From: Planoprotostelium fungivorum
Taxonomy: Eukaryota > Evosea > Variosea > Cavosteliida > Cavosteliaceae
DNA: 64,000 bases
Direction: 5' to 3'
Assembly (NCBI GenBank): GCA_003024175.1
Contig: MDYQ01000128.1
Location: 62,001 to 126,000, forward strand
In this document: positions 1 to 10,610 of the stretch, piece by piece
How positions within the stretch are numbered: position 1 is the stretch's first letter
Layout of the letters: every line of letters begins with the position of its first letter
Program-made: the position numbers and the translations under genes
Notes under the pieces: model-generated
Databases searched by the model: none
What the model was told of the DNA's origin: nothing
What the model saw: only the letters and a program-made list of their open reading frames with translations

Positions 1-1091
1 ATATCGTCGGGCGATCGAAGGGTGGTACGCCCAACACTTCGGCAACGGATTTCTTGTTCTCGTCCTGTTGATTGGGATAGGCTTGCGGTTGTCCTTGCAT
101 CATTGGATTCACGTTCATGTTCGCGTGCATCATGGATTGCATCATCGGTTGTCCGTTATTTTGTACCATGGAGGGATGCATGTTGCCCGGATGATTCTGA
201 CCTTGTGTCATGCCGTTCGGGTTCATCTGCACCTGCTGCTGGGTGATCGTGAGTTTTCCACGAAATTTCCACGAATTCCACACGAAATCTACGAGCGAAC
301 GGTGATGGAAATCTCGTGGAGATCTCACCTTTCGTACGTAAGCGAGGGGATTCTTCAGTGTGGCTCGGATCTGCTTGATGACTTCCATGTGTTTGTTGTA
401 TTTGATCTGATCGTTGCCTGCAGCTTTGCTCGCCTCGATCGTGTGCTGTTCCATCTGTATGGCCAAGACGACGACCCTGCATTTTCGGTGAATCTTCCGT
501 CTACAACGAGGAATATTTCGATCGGGACGGACGATCGGTTCACTTTCTATGGAAAGTGATGTGGAGATGATGTGCGGGATGATGATCGAGGGGTGATGAT
601 GTCGTTCAGACTCACCTGTCTAATTCGTCGTGCTTCAGCAATTGGATTCCATGACTCAAAACGCTGTGTTTACACATTCCGCAATCGGTTGACTGCGGTG
701 GATTTGGTGCGCCAGGGACTTGTGTCGCAGCAGGTTTCCTCCATCCTTCACAAGGGCATTGTGACTGTGATATGATACATCAGAACGGTGGTTATTTCAC
801 AGAAGGCGTGTGGAATGTCGTAAAATAGAGGAGGATGTCGGTCGAGAAGGATTCGAGATGAAGATAGATCGGGAATAACATCACTTGTATGTTGAGACGA
901 GGATTGTGAACTCTCTCTTGACAGTGGAGTTGTGTGGCCGCTCGAAATACTTTCTCTCCCTTGGTCATTTTCTCGAGCATGTTCCTCAGTCGAATGCTGG
1001 CCTGATTCGGTCCATTCTGTGGCTGTCCATTAGACTGCCCCGTATGCGGACCGTTTATCGTGGTCGAGCCCGGACCGATCAATCCGCTCAT
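1..1091 (-). CDS. KAT2 (GCN5/PCAF)-type histone acetyltransferase, 5' part
   Basis: Partial gene running off the left edge. Exons on the minus strand are 1091-885, 764-616, 500-329 and 238-1, with GT-AG introns and consistent phase. The protein matches the N-terminal PCAF homology region of KAT2 enzymes: a basic helix (NMLEKMTKGEKVF), a CPCEGWRKP motif near residue 72, a second metal-like cluster CGMCKHSVLSHGIQLL, and later SVAEVLGVPPFDRPTI, which parallels the PPFEKPSI stretch of PCAF. A Met/Asn/Gln-rich linker in exon 4 splits the domain. KAT2 proteins acetylate histone H3 in SAGA-type coactivator complexes in the nucleus. The acetyltransferase and bromodomain would lie beyond the window, so catalytic function cannot be checked. 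The intron between exons 2 and 3 ends in the recurrent CTCGTTGTAG motif. Confidence 0.75.
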
Positions 1092-1376
1092 TACAGAGAA
1101 GGAAGGACCTTTCGTGATGATGCTGCGGGATCTGATGTTGAGAAAAGATTTAAATTTAATTTATACCATTTTCTCGATTTTAGAGCATGAGCAAGCGGCT
1201 GATGAGTGAGATACCGACTTTCCTCTATTCATATCAGTCATCCTGGGTGATGGACGATTTATCTTTTTGCTGGGTCATACATCCATACATAATGCAACAG
1301 GTAATCTTGAATCACTGGCATTCAGACTCGTTAGCATCCAAGGACATACAAAAGAATGAAATCCAGATTACAAAAC

Positions 1377-2302
1377 TTATAATTTATCCTTCTGTTCAAC
1401 TCTATAATTGATACTCCATCTCTTCTTGTTAAAAAATGATCTCTTCAGCCACCGATGGCTCAGCACCTCCTTCATCGTAGGTCGTGCCATCGGCTTCAGT
1501 TCCAGCATCCACCCCACTAGCTCCTTTGCATCGTCGCTGACGTCGATGTCTTCTGGCCAGTACAAGTCTGGCTGCACTCTCATGCGTGGCACTTCTGTCG
1601 GATCGAAGGGCAGACAGCCAGTGAGAAGGATGTGTAAGACGATGCCCAGTGACCACACGTCTGAGCTAGCCGGCTCGAACGGCATCTTTCGCCAGACTTC
1701 TGGTGAGGCGTAATCAGGTGAGCCTTCGAATTGATGACACAGATCCAGAGTCTCAGTGGCAAGGCCAAAGTCGATGAGAGTGAGGTGGTCGTCTTTGCCT
1801 ACCATGATGTTCTCTGGCTTGATGTCCAAGTGTGCGATGCCTTGTTTGTGACTGTGTTCGAGTCCTGCAGAGAAGATGAGAATGGATGTGTGAGATGATG
1901 TGATGTGATTACCTTTGGCGAGGCCCTTGAACATCTTTCTGGTTCTGTTTTCTGAGAAGTGTCCAAAAGACTCTTCTTGCAGAAAGTCGAAGAGGTTGCA
2001 GCCTTCCACAACGTCCATCACCAGACAATGGTCGGTGGTCGTTTCGAATTTGGCACGCATGCGGACCAAGTTGGGATGTTTGAGTCTCATTCCAGCGTTG
2101 TATTCTCTTCGTGCGATCTCCTCTGTGCTTCGTGTCGCCGTTTTGTTCATCTTCTTCAAGATGAAGTCTGTTTCTCCAGTGGACGCGCGATAGACTGTTC
2201 CATAGCCGCCTGTCACCATCAGCTCGAGTGATTGAGAGTTCGATCACCTCTTCCGACTCTCTCTTTGATCTCCATGTGTCTGCTCGTCTCCCTGCGTCCC
2301 AT
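1377..2302 (-). CDS. CAMK-like Ser/Thr protein kinase, array copy K1
   Basis: Three exons: 2302-2248, 2209-1913, 1864-1377, giving 279 aa. It is almost only a kinase domain: Gly loop GRGGYGTV split by intron 1, the ATP lysine in FILKK, the alpha-C Glu in RREY, catalytic loop AHLDIKPEN (HRD appears as HLD, keeping the Asp), IDFGLAT, YASPEVW for the APE motif, and DVWSLG. The catalytic residues are present, so it should be active. The HPNLVRM and ILLTGCLPFDP segments look CAMK/SNF1-like. The start at MGRRETSRH is chosen by alignment with sister genes and because a TATA-like element sits about 50 bp upstream. Intron 2 (48 nt) has no in-frame stop. Substrate unknown. K2 is its closest relative, a recent tandem duplicate. 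Confidence 0.88.
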
Positions 2303-2350
2303 CGCCGTCTTATTCCTGAGGTGTCCACCAATGATGTGTTGCCGTCGTTC

Positions 2351-2358
2351 TTATTATA
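2351..2358 (-). promoter_or_regulatory. TATA-like element of kinase K1
   Basis: TATAATAA read on the minus strand, 49-56 bp before the K1 start codon. The same spacing recurs before K2, K4 and K8, which supports a core promoter role. Not tested experimentally. Confidence 0.4.
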
Positions 2359-2791
2359 CCGACGCTGCGTTAGTGGGTGGTTCAAGCCGAAATCTACCGC
2401 AGTCTGCCACTTCTAGTAGGCACTTTTATGTGGGACGAGCAAATCTTCCGCTCTAAATATAAGTGGAACCACACACCCCGCGGATTTCGGCCGAAACTTA
2501 AGATTGCCGACTCGTGAAGGTAGATAGATACTGTGTAATTACCCCATCTGTGGGTCCTTAGCTCATGTAAATGACGCCGGAGAGGCTGAGCGGAACAAAT
2601 GGAATGACAATCTCCGCGAACCATTCTATTCATAGATGTCGGGAGTTCACATGGTCTGCGGGAATTCTTAGCTTCGTATGATATCAGTCGTCCACATATG
2701 ACAGACGATCTCCGTACAATATGACCACATTGCATCGCTGGTATCAAACCTTCACATCTGCGATGCGAAAGCATAAAAGAAGGTTACAAAC

Positions 2792-3717
2792 TCAAAATTT
2801 ATCCGTGTGTTCAACTCCAGCGTTGATGCTCCACCGCTTCTTGTTAAAAAATGATCTCTTCAGCCACCGATGGTGCAGCACTTCTTTCATCGTCGGTCGC
2901 GCCATCGGCTTCAGTTCCAGCATCCACCCCACTAACTCCTTTGCATCGTCGCTGACGTCGATGTCTTCTGGCCAGTACAAGTCTGGCTGCACTCTCATGT
3001 GTGGCACTTCTGTCGGATCGAATGGTAGACAGCCAGTGAGAAGGATGTGTAAGACGATGCCCAGTGACCACACGTCTGAGCTAGCCGGCTCGAACGGCAT
3101 CTTTCGCCAGACTTCTGGTGAGGCGTAATCAGGTGAGCCTTCGAATTGATGACACAGATCCAGAGCGTCAGCGGCGAGGCCAAAGTCGATGAGAGTGAGG
3201 TGGTCGTCTTTGCCTACCATAATGTTCTCTGGCTTGATGTCTAAGTGTGCAATACCCTGTTTGTGGCTGTGTTCGAGTCCTGCAGAGAAGATGAGAATGG
3301 ATGTGTGAGATGATGTGATGTGATTACCTTTGGCGAGGCCCTTGAACATCTTTCTGGTTCTGTTTTCTGAGAAGTGTCCAAAAGACTCTTCTTGCAGAAA
3401 GTCGAAGAGGTTGCAGCCTTCCACAACGTCCATCACCAGACAATGGTCGGTGGTCGTATCAAATGTGCCTCGCATGCGGACCAAGTTGGGATGTTTGAGT
3501 CTCATTCCAGCGTTGTATTCTCTTCGTGCGATCTCCTCTGTGCTTCGAGATGGCGTTCTGTTCATCTTCTTCAAGATGAAGTCTGTTTCTCCAGTGGACG
3601 CGCGATAGACTGTTCCATAGCCACCTATCACCATCAGCTCGAGTGATTGAAAGTTCGATCACCTCTTCCGACCCTCTCTTTGATCTCGATGTTGCTGCTG
3701 TGCTCCCTCTGTCTCAT
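2792..3717 (-). CDS. CAMK-like Ser/Thr protein kinase, array copy K2
   Basis: Exons 3717-3663, 3624-3328 and 3279-2792 encode 279 aa starting MRQREHSSN. It is near-identical to K1 over exons 2 and 3 and both introns (38 and 48 nt in each), and the two genes are offset by 1415 bp. Upstream sequence is also partly shared, so the duplicated unit included the promoter. Differences from K1 lie in the first residues, a few surface positions (ADALDLC versus TETLDLC) and the last ten residues. Gly loop, FILKK lysine, HLD catalytic loop and DFG are intact. Confidence 0.88.
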
Positions 3718-3765
3718 CACCGGCTTATTCCTGATATGTCTCCTGATATTCTGTTGCCGATCTAT

Positions 3766-3774
3766 CCTTTTATA
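3766..3774 (-). promoter_or_regulatory. TATA-like element of kinase K2
   Basis: TATAAAAGG read on the minus strand, ending 49 bp before the K2 ATG (3717). It is the best TATA match in the array, at the same spacing as in K1. Confidence 0.45.
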
Positions 3775-4049
3775 CTGACGCTGTGTTAGTGGGTGTTTCC
3801 TACCTCACTTGAATTTGACCGAAATCTACCAATCTGTCACTCTGAGTAGCACTCTTTCTGTGGGGAAGGGTGCGGAGCATCCGATTCCTTGCCTAGAGTA
3901 GATTTTAAATTCGTAAGGTGCAAAGATGGAACGCCAAACTCCGTTAGCTCTGAAGTGAGCACGTGAGTCAGATGAGCTCATCGATGTCATCATCCCTTGG
4001 ATTCTATTCGTAGAGTACCGATCGCTTTTGAGCAGGAGGACAATTTCAA

Positions 4050-4290
4050 GATCAATTCAAACATTCTCGTTCGAAATTTATTCGTCTGTTCAAATCTACC
4101 GTTACTGCTCCATCGCCTCTTGCTGAAGAACGATCTCTTCAGCCACCGATGGCTCAGCACCTCCTTCATCGTCGGCCGTGCCATCGGCTTCAACTCCAGC
4201 TGGTCGTCAGATGACTTCGGTCTCCCCCATGATGCGCGAAAGACTGTTCCGTACAGCTACCTATCAGTGTCAGCTCAGACAGGATGACAC
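4050..4290 (-). pseudogene. Relic of the kinase family (K3)
   Basis: On the minus strand an intron-end-like stretch (GACACTGATAG) is followed by a degraded Gly loop and the start of exon 2 up to GETEVI. It then jumps directly to the C-terminal segment LKPMARPTMKEVLSHRWLKRS. The whole core (lysine helix, catalytic loop, DFG, activation segment) is deleted, at a junction near 4195-4212. The remaining reading frame is interrupted by stops. The C-terminal half is close to K1 and K2, so the loss is fairly recent. A remnant rather than a working gene. Confidence 0.8.
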
Positions 4291-4724
4291 CCTTCCCACA
4301 TTTCAAGTCAGAGAGTTGGAAAGCCGGAGTCGCCCACGGAGATGGATTTGAGAGCTGACCGGTGGATTCTCTGCCCCAAATAGCGTGAAAATGGCCTACT
4401 AAGAATGTATAGTACTGACATCCGGGTGGATTTCATCTGATTCTTCCAAATTAGGAGAGAAGATACAGACCGGACCACAAACACAATATCGGTAACACGG
4501 GAGGGAAGCCACAGAATGGGACGACATTTTCTTCAGATTTCAACAGGCGGAGAACAAATGAAACTGGACTCGCTCATGATCGCACAGCAACGTGAAAGCA
4601 GCACACAAATCAAGATTCTACAACGAGGCTGCAATTGCTGACACGACAGACATACGTCAGAACTTTCGTTCGAAACGTGGAAACGGCTGCGAGAGCCACA
4701 TTGACATTTCACAAGGAGAGAAAC
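4291..4724. other. Intergenic, 5' region of the GH76 gene
   Basis: No convincing gene. The last 150 bp are the likely promoter and leader of the mannanase gene; an in-frame upstream ATG at 4635 exists but would displace the signal peptide. Confidence 0.4.
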
Positions 4725-6658
4725 ATGAGCAACCGCATCGGCCTCATCCTCTTCGGACTCTTGATCGTCCAGGCTCAGAATTATGGACCCATCGAGAACA
4801 CCGACAGGCCTTTCTTAGACCTGCCCAACATGCCCATCTCCGCCAACAACGGCCAGGACTGTCAAGCGAAGTGCTACTCTAACCCGTAAGCTCCACTTCA
4901 CTATTGCATCACGATCTGACTTTGAGACAGAGCTTGTGCCTCTGTGAGATTCCATTTCCGAAATCATTTGATTCATGTATGACAGTGGGCATTCGACTCT
5001 TGCGGTACTTCATGTTGGTTAAAGAGTGGCGTTCCTGGCACTAGCAACAGAGACTGCCGCCAGAGCGGAGCGATTACGGCTGCCAGAAACACATCGACTC
5101 AGACATGCGAAGACATCCGTCGCGTGGCCACAGCTGGAATTAATTCTCTCAGGGTGATACATCACGACTTCTTTCAAAGAGGAATGTTGATTGACATGAT
5201 CCGCAGGACAAGTTTTGGAAGTCAGACAAGAACTGGTTCGTCAAGGGATGGCCCTCTGGAGACATGGAGGTGATGCATTTTCCAATCGCCATCATCCATT
5301 TCCTCAATCGTCCATTAGAACTACTGGACTTACGCCATGGCACTCGATGCCGTCGTCGGTGAGCTTTTCTTCCGATCTTTACACCCTCTTCCATCTTCTT
5401 AGATGTCTAAACCGTGATGCAGATGCAGTCGAATATGAGACTTCTCGTGGAGATTGGTCCAGATACAACTGGATGTCCACCGCCTACTCTGCCATCTCCG
5501 GTCAGAACAGCGACTGGTACGATGATGAAGCATGGCTCGCCGCCGTATCTGCAAGGTGAGCACACACAACTCCCTCACATCCCTACATCCACACGATTCG
5601 ATTCATCATGATCATTCATCGAATGGATCATCAGATCATCATCATGATCTTCCATAGAGTGTATCTGTTGGCGCAGAAGAAGGGCGATTCCAATTTAGCC
5701 AATCGTGCCAAATCCACCCTGCAAAGACTCTACACCGACATCCACAACGCCTGGGACACTTCTTGCTGCGGTAACTTCAGGGGTGAGCCTCCCACGCTTC
5801 GATTCCCGCCCCCGGCATCTTTTTTTGACCATATCCCCAGAGGCAGTCTGGTGGGACAGGAAACACACCCAGAAGGCAACCGCCGCCACCGGTGGTGCCA
5901 TCGTTACGTCCATGTGGCTCCACAACATCACGGGGGATCGGTGAGATTTCACGTTAAACCCTAAAACCTGACCCGTACAGTCAATACTTGGACTTTGCGT
6001 GGCAAGTCAACAACCCTTGGGTGACCAACATGGTTCAGAGTGACGGCAGCGTCTGTGATCACATCTCCGCACCCTCGGGTGATAAGACCTGCGGCTGGCT
6101 CTTCACTTACAACCAAGTTCGTCTCGTTGTAGATGGTCTCATTCTAATGAAACCCAGGGCATCATGATCGGTGCGGCCTCTATGATATCTCAGGCGATTC
6201 CAGGAAATCCCAGCCAGTGGAACGAGGCGAAGCGATACGTACAGTACTTATTGGATCACGAGACGGTCAACTCCAAGTACGGACCGGTGTTGACCGATGG
6301 CAATGGATGCAAGGGTGACTGCAAGGAATTCAAGGCACCCACGGCCAGATATCTGAGAAAATTCCTCGAAATCGGCAGGAGGATGTACCCAGGCGACAGC
6401 GACCTCTTCGATAGGGTGAGTCGTCGACGTAGACGATTTGGCGGGAAAATTTGGGACGGAGAATTGAGACGTCGGCAGGTGTTCAAGCTCCTGAAGGGAA
6501 ATGCGTATTCGATCGCGAATCAGGCCTACAATGCCAGGGACGCAACGTTCTCTACTTCTTGGACTGGACCCGCTCCTTCTAACGGAGGACCCGTCGAACA
6601 GACAGAACAGAACGCCGCCATCCAAGGTCTATACGCCTTCCTCGGTGTCTGTCAATAG
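4725..6658 (+). CDS. Secreted PAN/apple-domain plus GH76 alpha-1,6-mannanase
   Basis: Eleven exons: 4725-4885, 4931-4943, 4986-5153, 5207-5269, 5319-5358, 5423-5555, 5658-5782, 5841-5940, 5981-6116, 6158-6415, 6479-6658; 458 aa. Residues 1-18 form a signal peptide. A short Cys-rich PAN/apple-like module follows (DCQAKCYSNPACASWAF, then CGTSCWLKSGVPG). The rest is a GH76 fold with the family's Asp pair in WYDDEAW, then CCGNFREAVWWDRKHTQKA and FTYNQGIMIGAA. GH76 enzymes cut alpha-1,6-mannan of fungal cell walls, so this is probably an extracellular or phagosomal digestive enzyme. Exon 2 is only 13 nt. The start at 4725 is chosen because it directly precedes the signal peptide. Confidence 0.88.
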
Positions 6659-6812
6659 ATGATCCTCACGCGTGTGGTGTGTATACCACATCCATTCAAC
6701 GATGAGCGATTGCCTTTTGATTATCTTAATTAAATTTTCGTAAGCGTTTATTTGGTGAGCCCAGCGTATCGGCATTTTCGGTGCCGAAGTGTCACGCACC
6801 CACCTTACGTCA

Positions 6813-6822
6813 CAATATAAAA
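6813..6822 (+). promoter_or_regulatory. TATA-like element of kinase K4
   Basis: AATATAAAAT, 46-55 bp before the ATG at 6868. The spacing matches K1 and K2 and favours 6868 over 6964 as the K4 start. Confidence 0.4.
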
Positions 6823-6867
6823 TCCTATTTGTATGGATCTGTCACGTTTGATAGGTTAGGGTTCACC

Positions 6868-7886
6868 ATGCCGATAAACGCGGACCATCTCTACGGCAAC
6901 GACTCGTGGGCAATAAAGAAGGACCGAAAGACATTATCACCACACGCAGCACAAGACAGACACATGAGACAGATCGAAAATCGCCAACTGCAGATCAGAG
7001 AGATGATTGGGAGAGGTGATGCACGTGTGGTGAATCAACCGAATTGACCATCTCAGGTGGCTATGCGACAGTCTTCCGCGCATCGATGGGAGAGATCGAT
7101 GTCACCTTGAAGACGATGATGAAGACACCATCAAGCAGCTCGGAAGAATTAGCTCGTAAGGAATACGATTTCGGTATGAAGTTGAAGCATCCCAACTTGG
7201 TCCGCATGCGTGGCTCTTTCGACACAGACACCGACCACTGCCTCGTCATGGACTTCGTGGAAGGCTGTGATCTCTTCGATTACCTCCATAATCACCCGCG
7301 CGGCCACTTGACAGAGAACTGGGTGAAGAAGATGTTCAAAGGTCTCGCGAAAGGTGACAGCCACTCTCATGTGAGAACCCATTCTCATCTGGTTTCAGGA
7401 CTCGAACACAGCCACAAACAAGGCATCGCACACTTGGACATCAAGCCAGAGAACATCATGGTAGGCAAAGACGACCACCTCACTCTCATCGACTTTGGCC
7501 TCGCCGCTCACACTCTCGGTCTCTGTCATCAGTTCAAAGGTTCAGCCGACTACGCTTCACCAGAAGTCTGGAAACGCATACCTTTCAAGCCAGCTTGCTC
7601 CGACGTGTGGTCACTGGGTATCGTATTACATATCCTTCTCACTGGCTGCCTGCCCTTCAACCCCGAGGATGTCCCACACATGAGAGTACAGCCAGATCTC
7701 TACTGGCCAGAAGGCATTGACGTCAGTGACGATGCGAAGGAGCTAGTGGGGTGGATGCTGGAACTGAAGCCGTTGGCACGACCGACGATGAAGGAAGTGG
7801 TGCACCATCGGTGGCTGAAGAGATCTTTCTCCGCCATGATGAAGAGGTCACGATCGTTCGGTTCGGGGTGTGAAGCTTCACGTTAA
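6868..7886 (+). CDS. CAMK-like Ser/Thr protein kinase, array copy K4
   Basis: The only array copy on the plus strand. Exons 6868-7015, 7057-7353 and 7399-7886 give about 310 aa. It carries an N-terminal extension of some 32 residues (MPINADHLYGNDSW...) before the MRQIENRQLQIRE segment with which most copies begin. The upstream start is preferred because of the TATA spacing; the start at 6964 is the alternative. Gly loop GRGGYATV, VTLKTMMK lysine, HLD catalytic loop, DFG and SPEVW are intact. Intron 2 (45 nt) is a multiple of three without a stop. The inversion relative to its sisters suggests a local rearrangement. Confidence 0.85.
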
Positions 7887-7905
7887 CGACTCGACTCAAG
7901 TATGG

Positions 7906-7943
7906 AATTGTAGATAAATTGTAGATCGCATCAAATTGTAGAT
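7906..7943 (+). repeat. Three spaced copies of AATTGTAGAT
   Basis: AATTGTAGAT occurs at 7906-7915, 7917-7926 and 7934-7943, just past the K4 stop codon. The octamer TTGTAGAT is also common at intron ends in this window. Function unknown; it could be part of the K4 3' untranslated region. Confidence 0.5.
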
Positions 7944-7993
7944 GAAATGTATTGAATTACATTTATCGACTGGCGAGATCGCTTGCGTCGAAT

Positions 7994-9374
7994 CTAATGG
8001 GTACGAGGTCTGACGACCTTCCACAGGAGACAATCATTGTTTCCATCTGCACCAAAGACCACCGTGGAAGACGCTTTTGCAGTTCCACAACCGAGAGTCG
8101 TGAGGGCAAGCCCGTTGGCTCTGTTGATGATCTTGTGATAACCTTTCCCTCATCAGCTCACTCTATTCAATATATGAGGTATTTCAGTCTCTCACCTTTT
8201 CCATCTGGGAATAAAGAAAACTGCTGACCGAGTCCACCGTTTCGAGGGTAATAGAGGGCCGGCGCGTCGTTCGCCTTGGTCAGACCCAGGTTATCGATGC
8301 AACTCATAGTCTTGTCTCCGCTCTCGCAGAGGAGATAATAGTTGTAGCTGGCAGGAACCAACTGCCAACCTCCCGTATTGGTCGAATTGGTGACCAATTG
8401 CGTTTTCAAATAGTTCAGACGTCCCGTGGAAGTCTTCGGTGTGATGGTCACCTGTATCACCGTCATCACCGTCATCACCACGCTGATGAGATATTCTCAC
8501 CTTCTCTGTCGCATCGAACTCCCTCGAGGTGTTGTAGGGCATGAAGACGCTGGCGGCTTGTCTCGATTTCGACCAACACTGGAAGGTAGCATTACGTAAT
8601 GTCTGCTCGGACGCTTTGCTGTAGGTGAGATACCAATACAAGACGGAAGTTTGGGCCCAGTCTTCCATCTCGTTCGTACGTGCTTAGGTATCAGGTACGC
8701 ACGTGTCGTTACCGATGGCAGTCAACCACGCGCTCTGACTAGAGATACCGTTCGACCTGACGAGGTCAACAAAGTCTCTCATCACTCTGCCTCGGCGCAC
8801 CAATCGAAGGAGTGGGCTGACTCGTGGACGAATACCTCGGGGTTATATTCTCCCTTGTAGATCGCTGCGTTGGCGAAGGTGACTGCTCCGTTTCCGGTAG
8901 GTCTCTGGCTGACGCGGTTGACGCTACTTCTCACAGAAGGAGGAACCTGCCAAATTGAGTATCCTGATGTCACGGAAGAGTGTTGATATGGCTTACGTAG
9001 GAAAGAGCTTTGGCCATGGCGTTCTGATCCATCTTCCAGCCCTTGCAGATGCACAGCTCGATATATGTGCCATCGTCAAATTTGATCATCCAGGTGCTCT
9101 CTACGGCCACTCCTTCATTCTAAGTCGTCATCAGTTTCGTCACGTTCGATGGATCGTTCACTTTGTAGTAAGGATTGGCGTTCTTGGGATCACATGCATC
9201 CCAGTTGGTACAGGTGGTCAGATTGGCTGCGGTGATGGTGTAGGTACTGGGGCGAGGGGTGACGGCAATTAACGAGATGTGTGCAGATAGTCCATCGCTC
9301 CAGATCACTTTCTTGCCGGAGAGGTCGTAGCTGAAGGCCAGAGTGACGAAAATCAAGAAGAGGAGGCTTCTCAT
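7994..9374 (-). CDS. Secreted HExxH metallopeptidase-like protein with C-terminal lectin-like domain
   Basis: Six exons: 9374-9162, 9119-8997, 8946-8801, 8756-8501, 8451-8196, 8142-7994. Signal peptide MRSLLFLIFVTLAFS. A zinc-peptidase motif HESAHSFDW sits near residue 160; conserved-looking flanks are NDTCVPDT and ARTNEMEDWAQ, which resemble fungal secreted proteins of the Con-13 type. The last 130 residues (from LVPASYNYYLL to NDCLLWKVV) look like a beta-trefoil lectin domain. Between DTCVPDT and ARTNE lies an in-frame TAA (8686-8684), where a Tyr codon would fit. Either the gene is broken there, the base is a sequence error, or a 30-nt GT-AG intron (starting GTAACG, multiple of three) removes it. 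A fragment of a paralogue lies at 57946. Confidence 0.7.
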
Positions 9375-9426
9375 CGTTGGTGAGGAGGTAAGATAATGAT
9401 TACCACCAGCCAAAGTTGTGTTGGAC

Positions 9427-9437
9427 AAATATTTATG
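9427..9437 (-). promoter_or_regulatory. TATA-like element of the metallopeptidase gene
   Basis: CATAAATATTT on the minus strand, 53-63 bp before the ATG at 9374, similar in position to the kinase TATA elements. Confidence 0.35.
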
Positions 9438-9953
9438 TTCGTATCCTTCACTCGTCCTTTTCGTTCGAATGTAAGACATAATTACACACATTTGTGCCTT
9501 TCACATGTCTATTTTCATTTAATTCAGGACATCAAAGTAGATCCTTGGGTTCGTCCGCGTGTCGATCTGAACGAAGGACAAAAGCACAGATAATTCTTGT
9601 CCGTACGAACACTTTAAGATGCGATGATTCATGTGTCCCCCATATGGGGTGTAGAACTTTGTCATGTATGGGAGCAATTGACTCTGCAATGGATAGATGT
9701 TGAAAGGGGAGTATATACTCTTGTGAGTCGATGCGTTGTTTGGTCGTCGTTGGTCATGACGGTGGTCGGATGTACTAGAACCTTCCAATCGATTTTAAAG
9801 CTCGACAAGATATTAATAATAATAGAAAGTCGTACGATATTCCGTTTGTTCCTCGTCTCAACCCTTGAGTTTCAGGTGGACCCAATGGAAACTTGTCTGT
9901 ACAGATCGTATGCAGGATACTCACGAGACTCACCAGCATGAAGGAGATGTCTC
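9438..9953. other. Intergenic region
   Basis: No recognisable gene. Short open frames on both strands lack family motifs or splice support. It lies between the divergent metallopeptidase gene and the plus-strand hypothetical gene, so it may hold both promoters. Confidence 0.4.
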
Positions 9954-10388
9954 TTGCCTCGCTCTCTTCGACGTGCCTTCTTACATCATCAAGTGGTCAC
10001 GGAAGCAGACGCCCTTCCTATGCCGGGGCTCGGTCTTGGCAATTTAGAGCTGGTAGTCTCCGGAGTGGAGGGGCCGTACTTTCTGTGGTGGAAACAGACG
10101 GAAGAGACGCTTCAGAGCTGGGCTCACACGTGGAAGACACTCCATCCAAAGTTGCGTGAGATGATCATGATCATGCAAGATGATCGCGGTGTCGTCGTCA
10201 GATTCGATCTGGATGAAGAAGGGATGTGTTTATTTAGCGGTGGTAAATTTCTCTACGGTTATGACCGAATCGGCGACGTGAAGGAGGGGACGCTCTATAA
10301 ATGGAATGTGCGCTTCATCCTCTTCATCATCGACACAGAAATTAGTGATCTGATGCATCATCATCCTTATCCATTTGAAGAGTGTTGA
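9954..10388 (+). CDS. Hypothetical protein, 144 aa
   Basis: A single open frame starting MPRSLRRAFLHHQ. I do not recognise a family. It is acidic in the middle (FDLDEEGMCLFSGGKFLYG), with two Trp-rich stretches (FLWWKQTEETLQSWAHTW). The downstream part looks like real protein, but the first 30 residues could be replaced by an upstream exon (a Met at 9865 opens a second frame with DVPSYIIKWSRKQTPF), so the 5' end is uncertain. It converges on the chitinase gene. Confidence 0.4.
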   Translation: MPRSLRRAFLHHQVVTEADALPMPGLGLGNLELVVSGVEGPYFLWWKQTEETLQSWAHTWKTLHPKLREMIMIMQDDRGVVVRFDLDEEGMCLFSGGKFLYGYDRIGDVKEGTLYKWNVRFILFIIDTEISDLMHHHPYPFEEC

Positions 10389-10610
10389 GTCATCTTCACG
10401 TTATTAAGTATGAAGGGAAACAGAATAAATTCATGTAACTGGACAGATACGAGGTCATCACGAACAAAGAGGTAGCACCAATGGTACACTTCTAAATCAA
10501 AGGTGATGACGTCGATGATGGTGTTCATTTACTGCAAATGAGTTGAGATCAGCGGCGGTCATCTGATTTCGAAATTTATAACCGTCAGTTGAGGTCAGCG
10601 GTAGTCAGGC

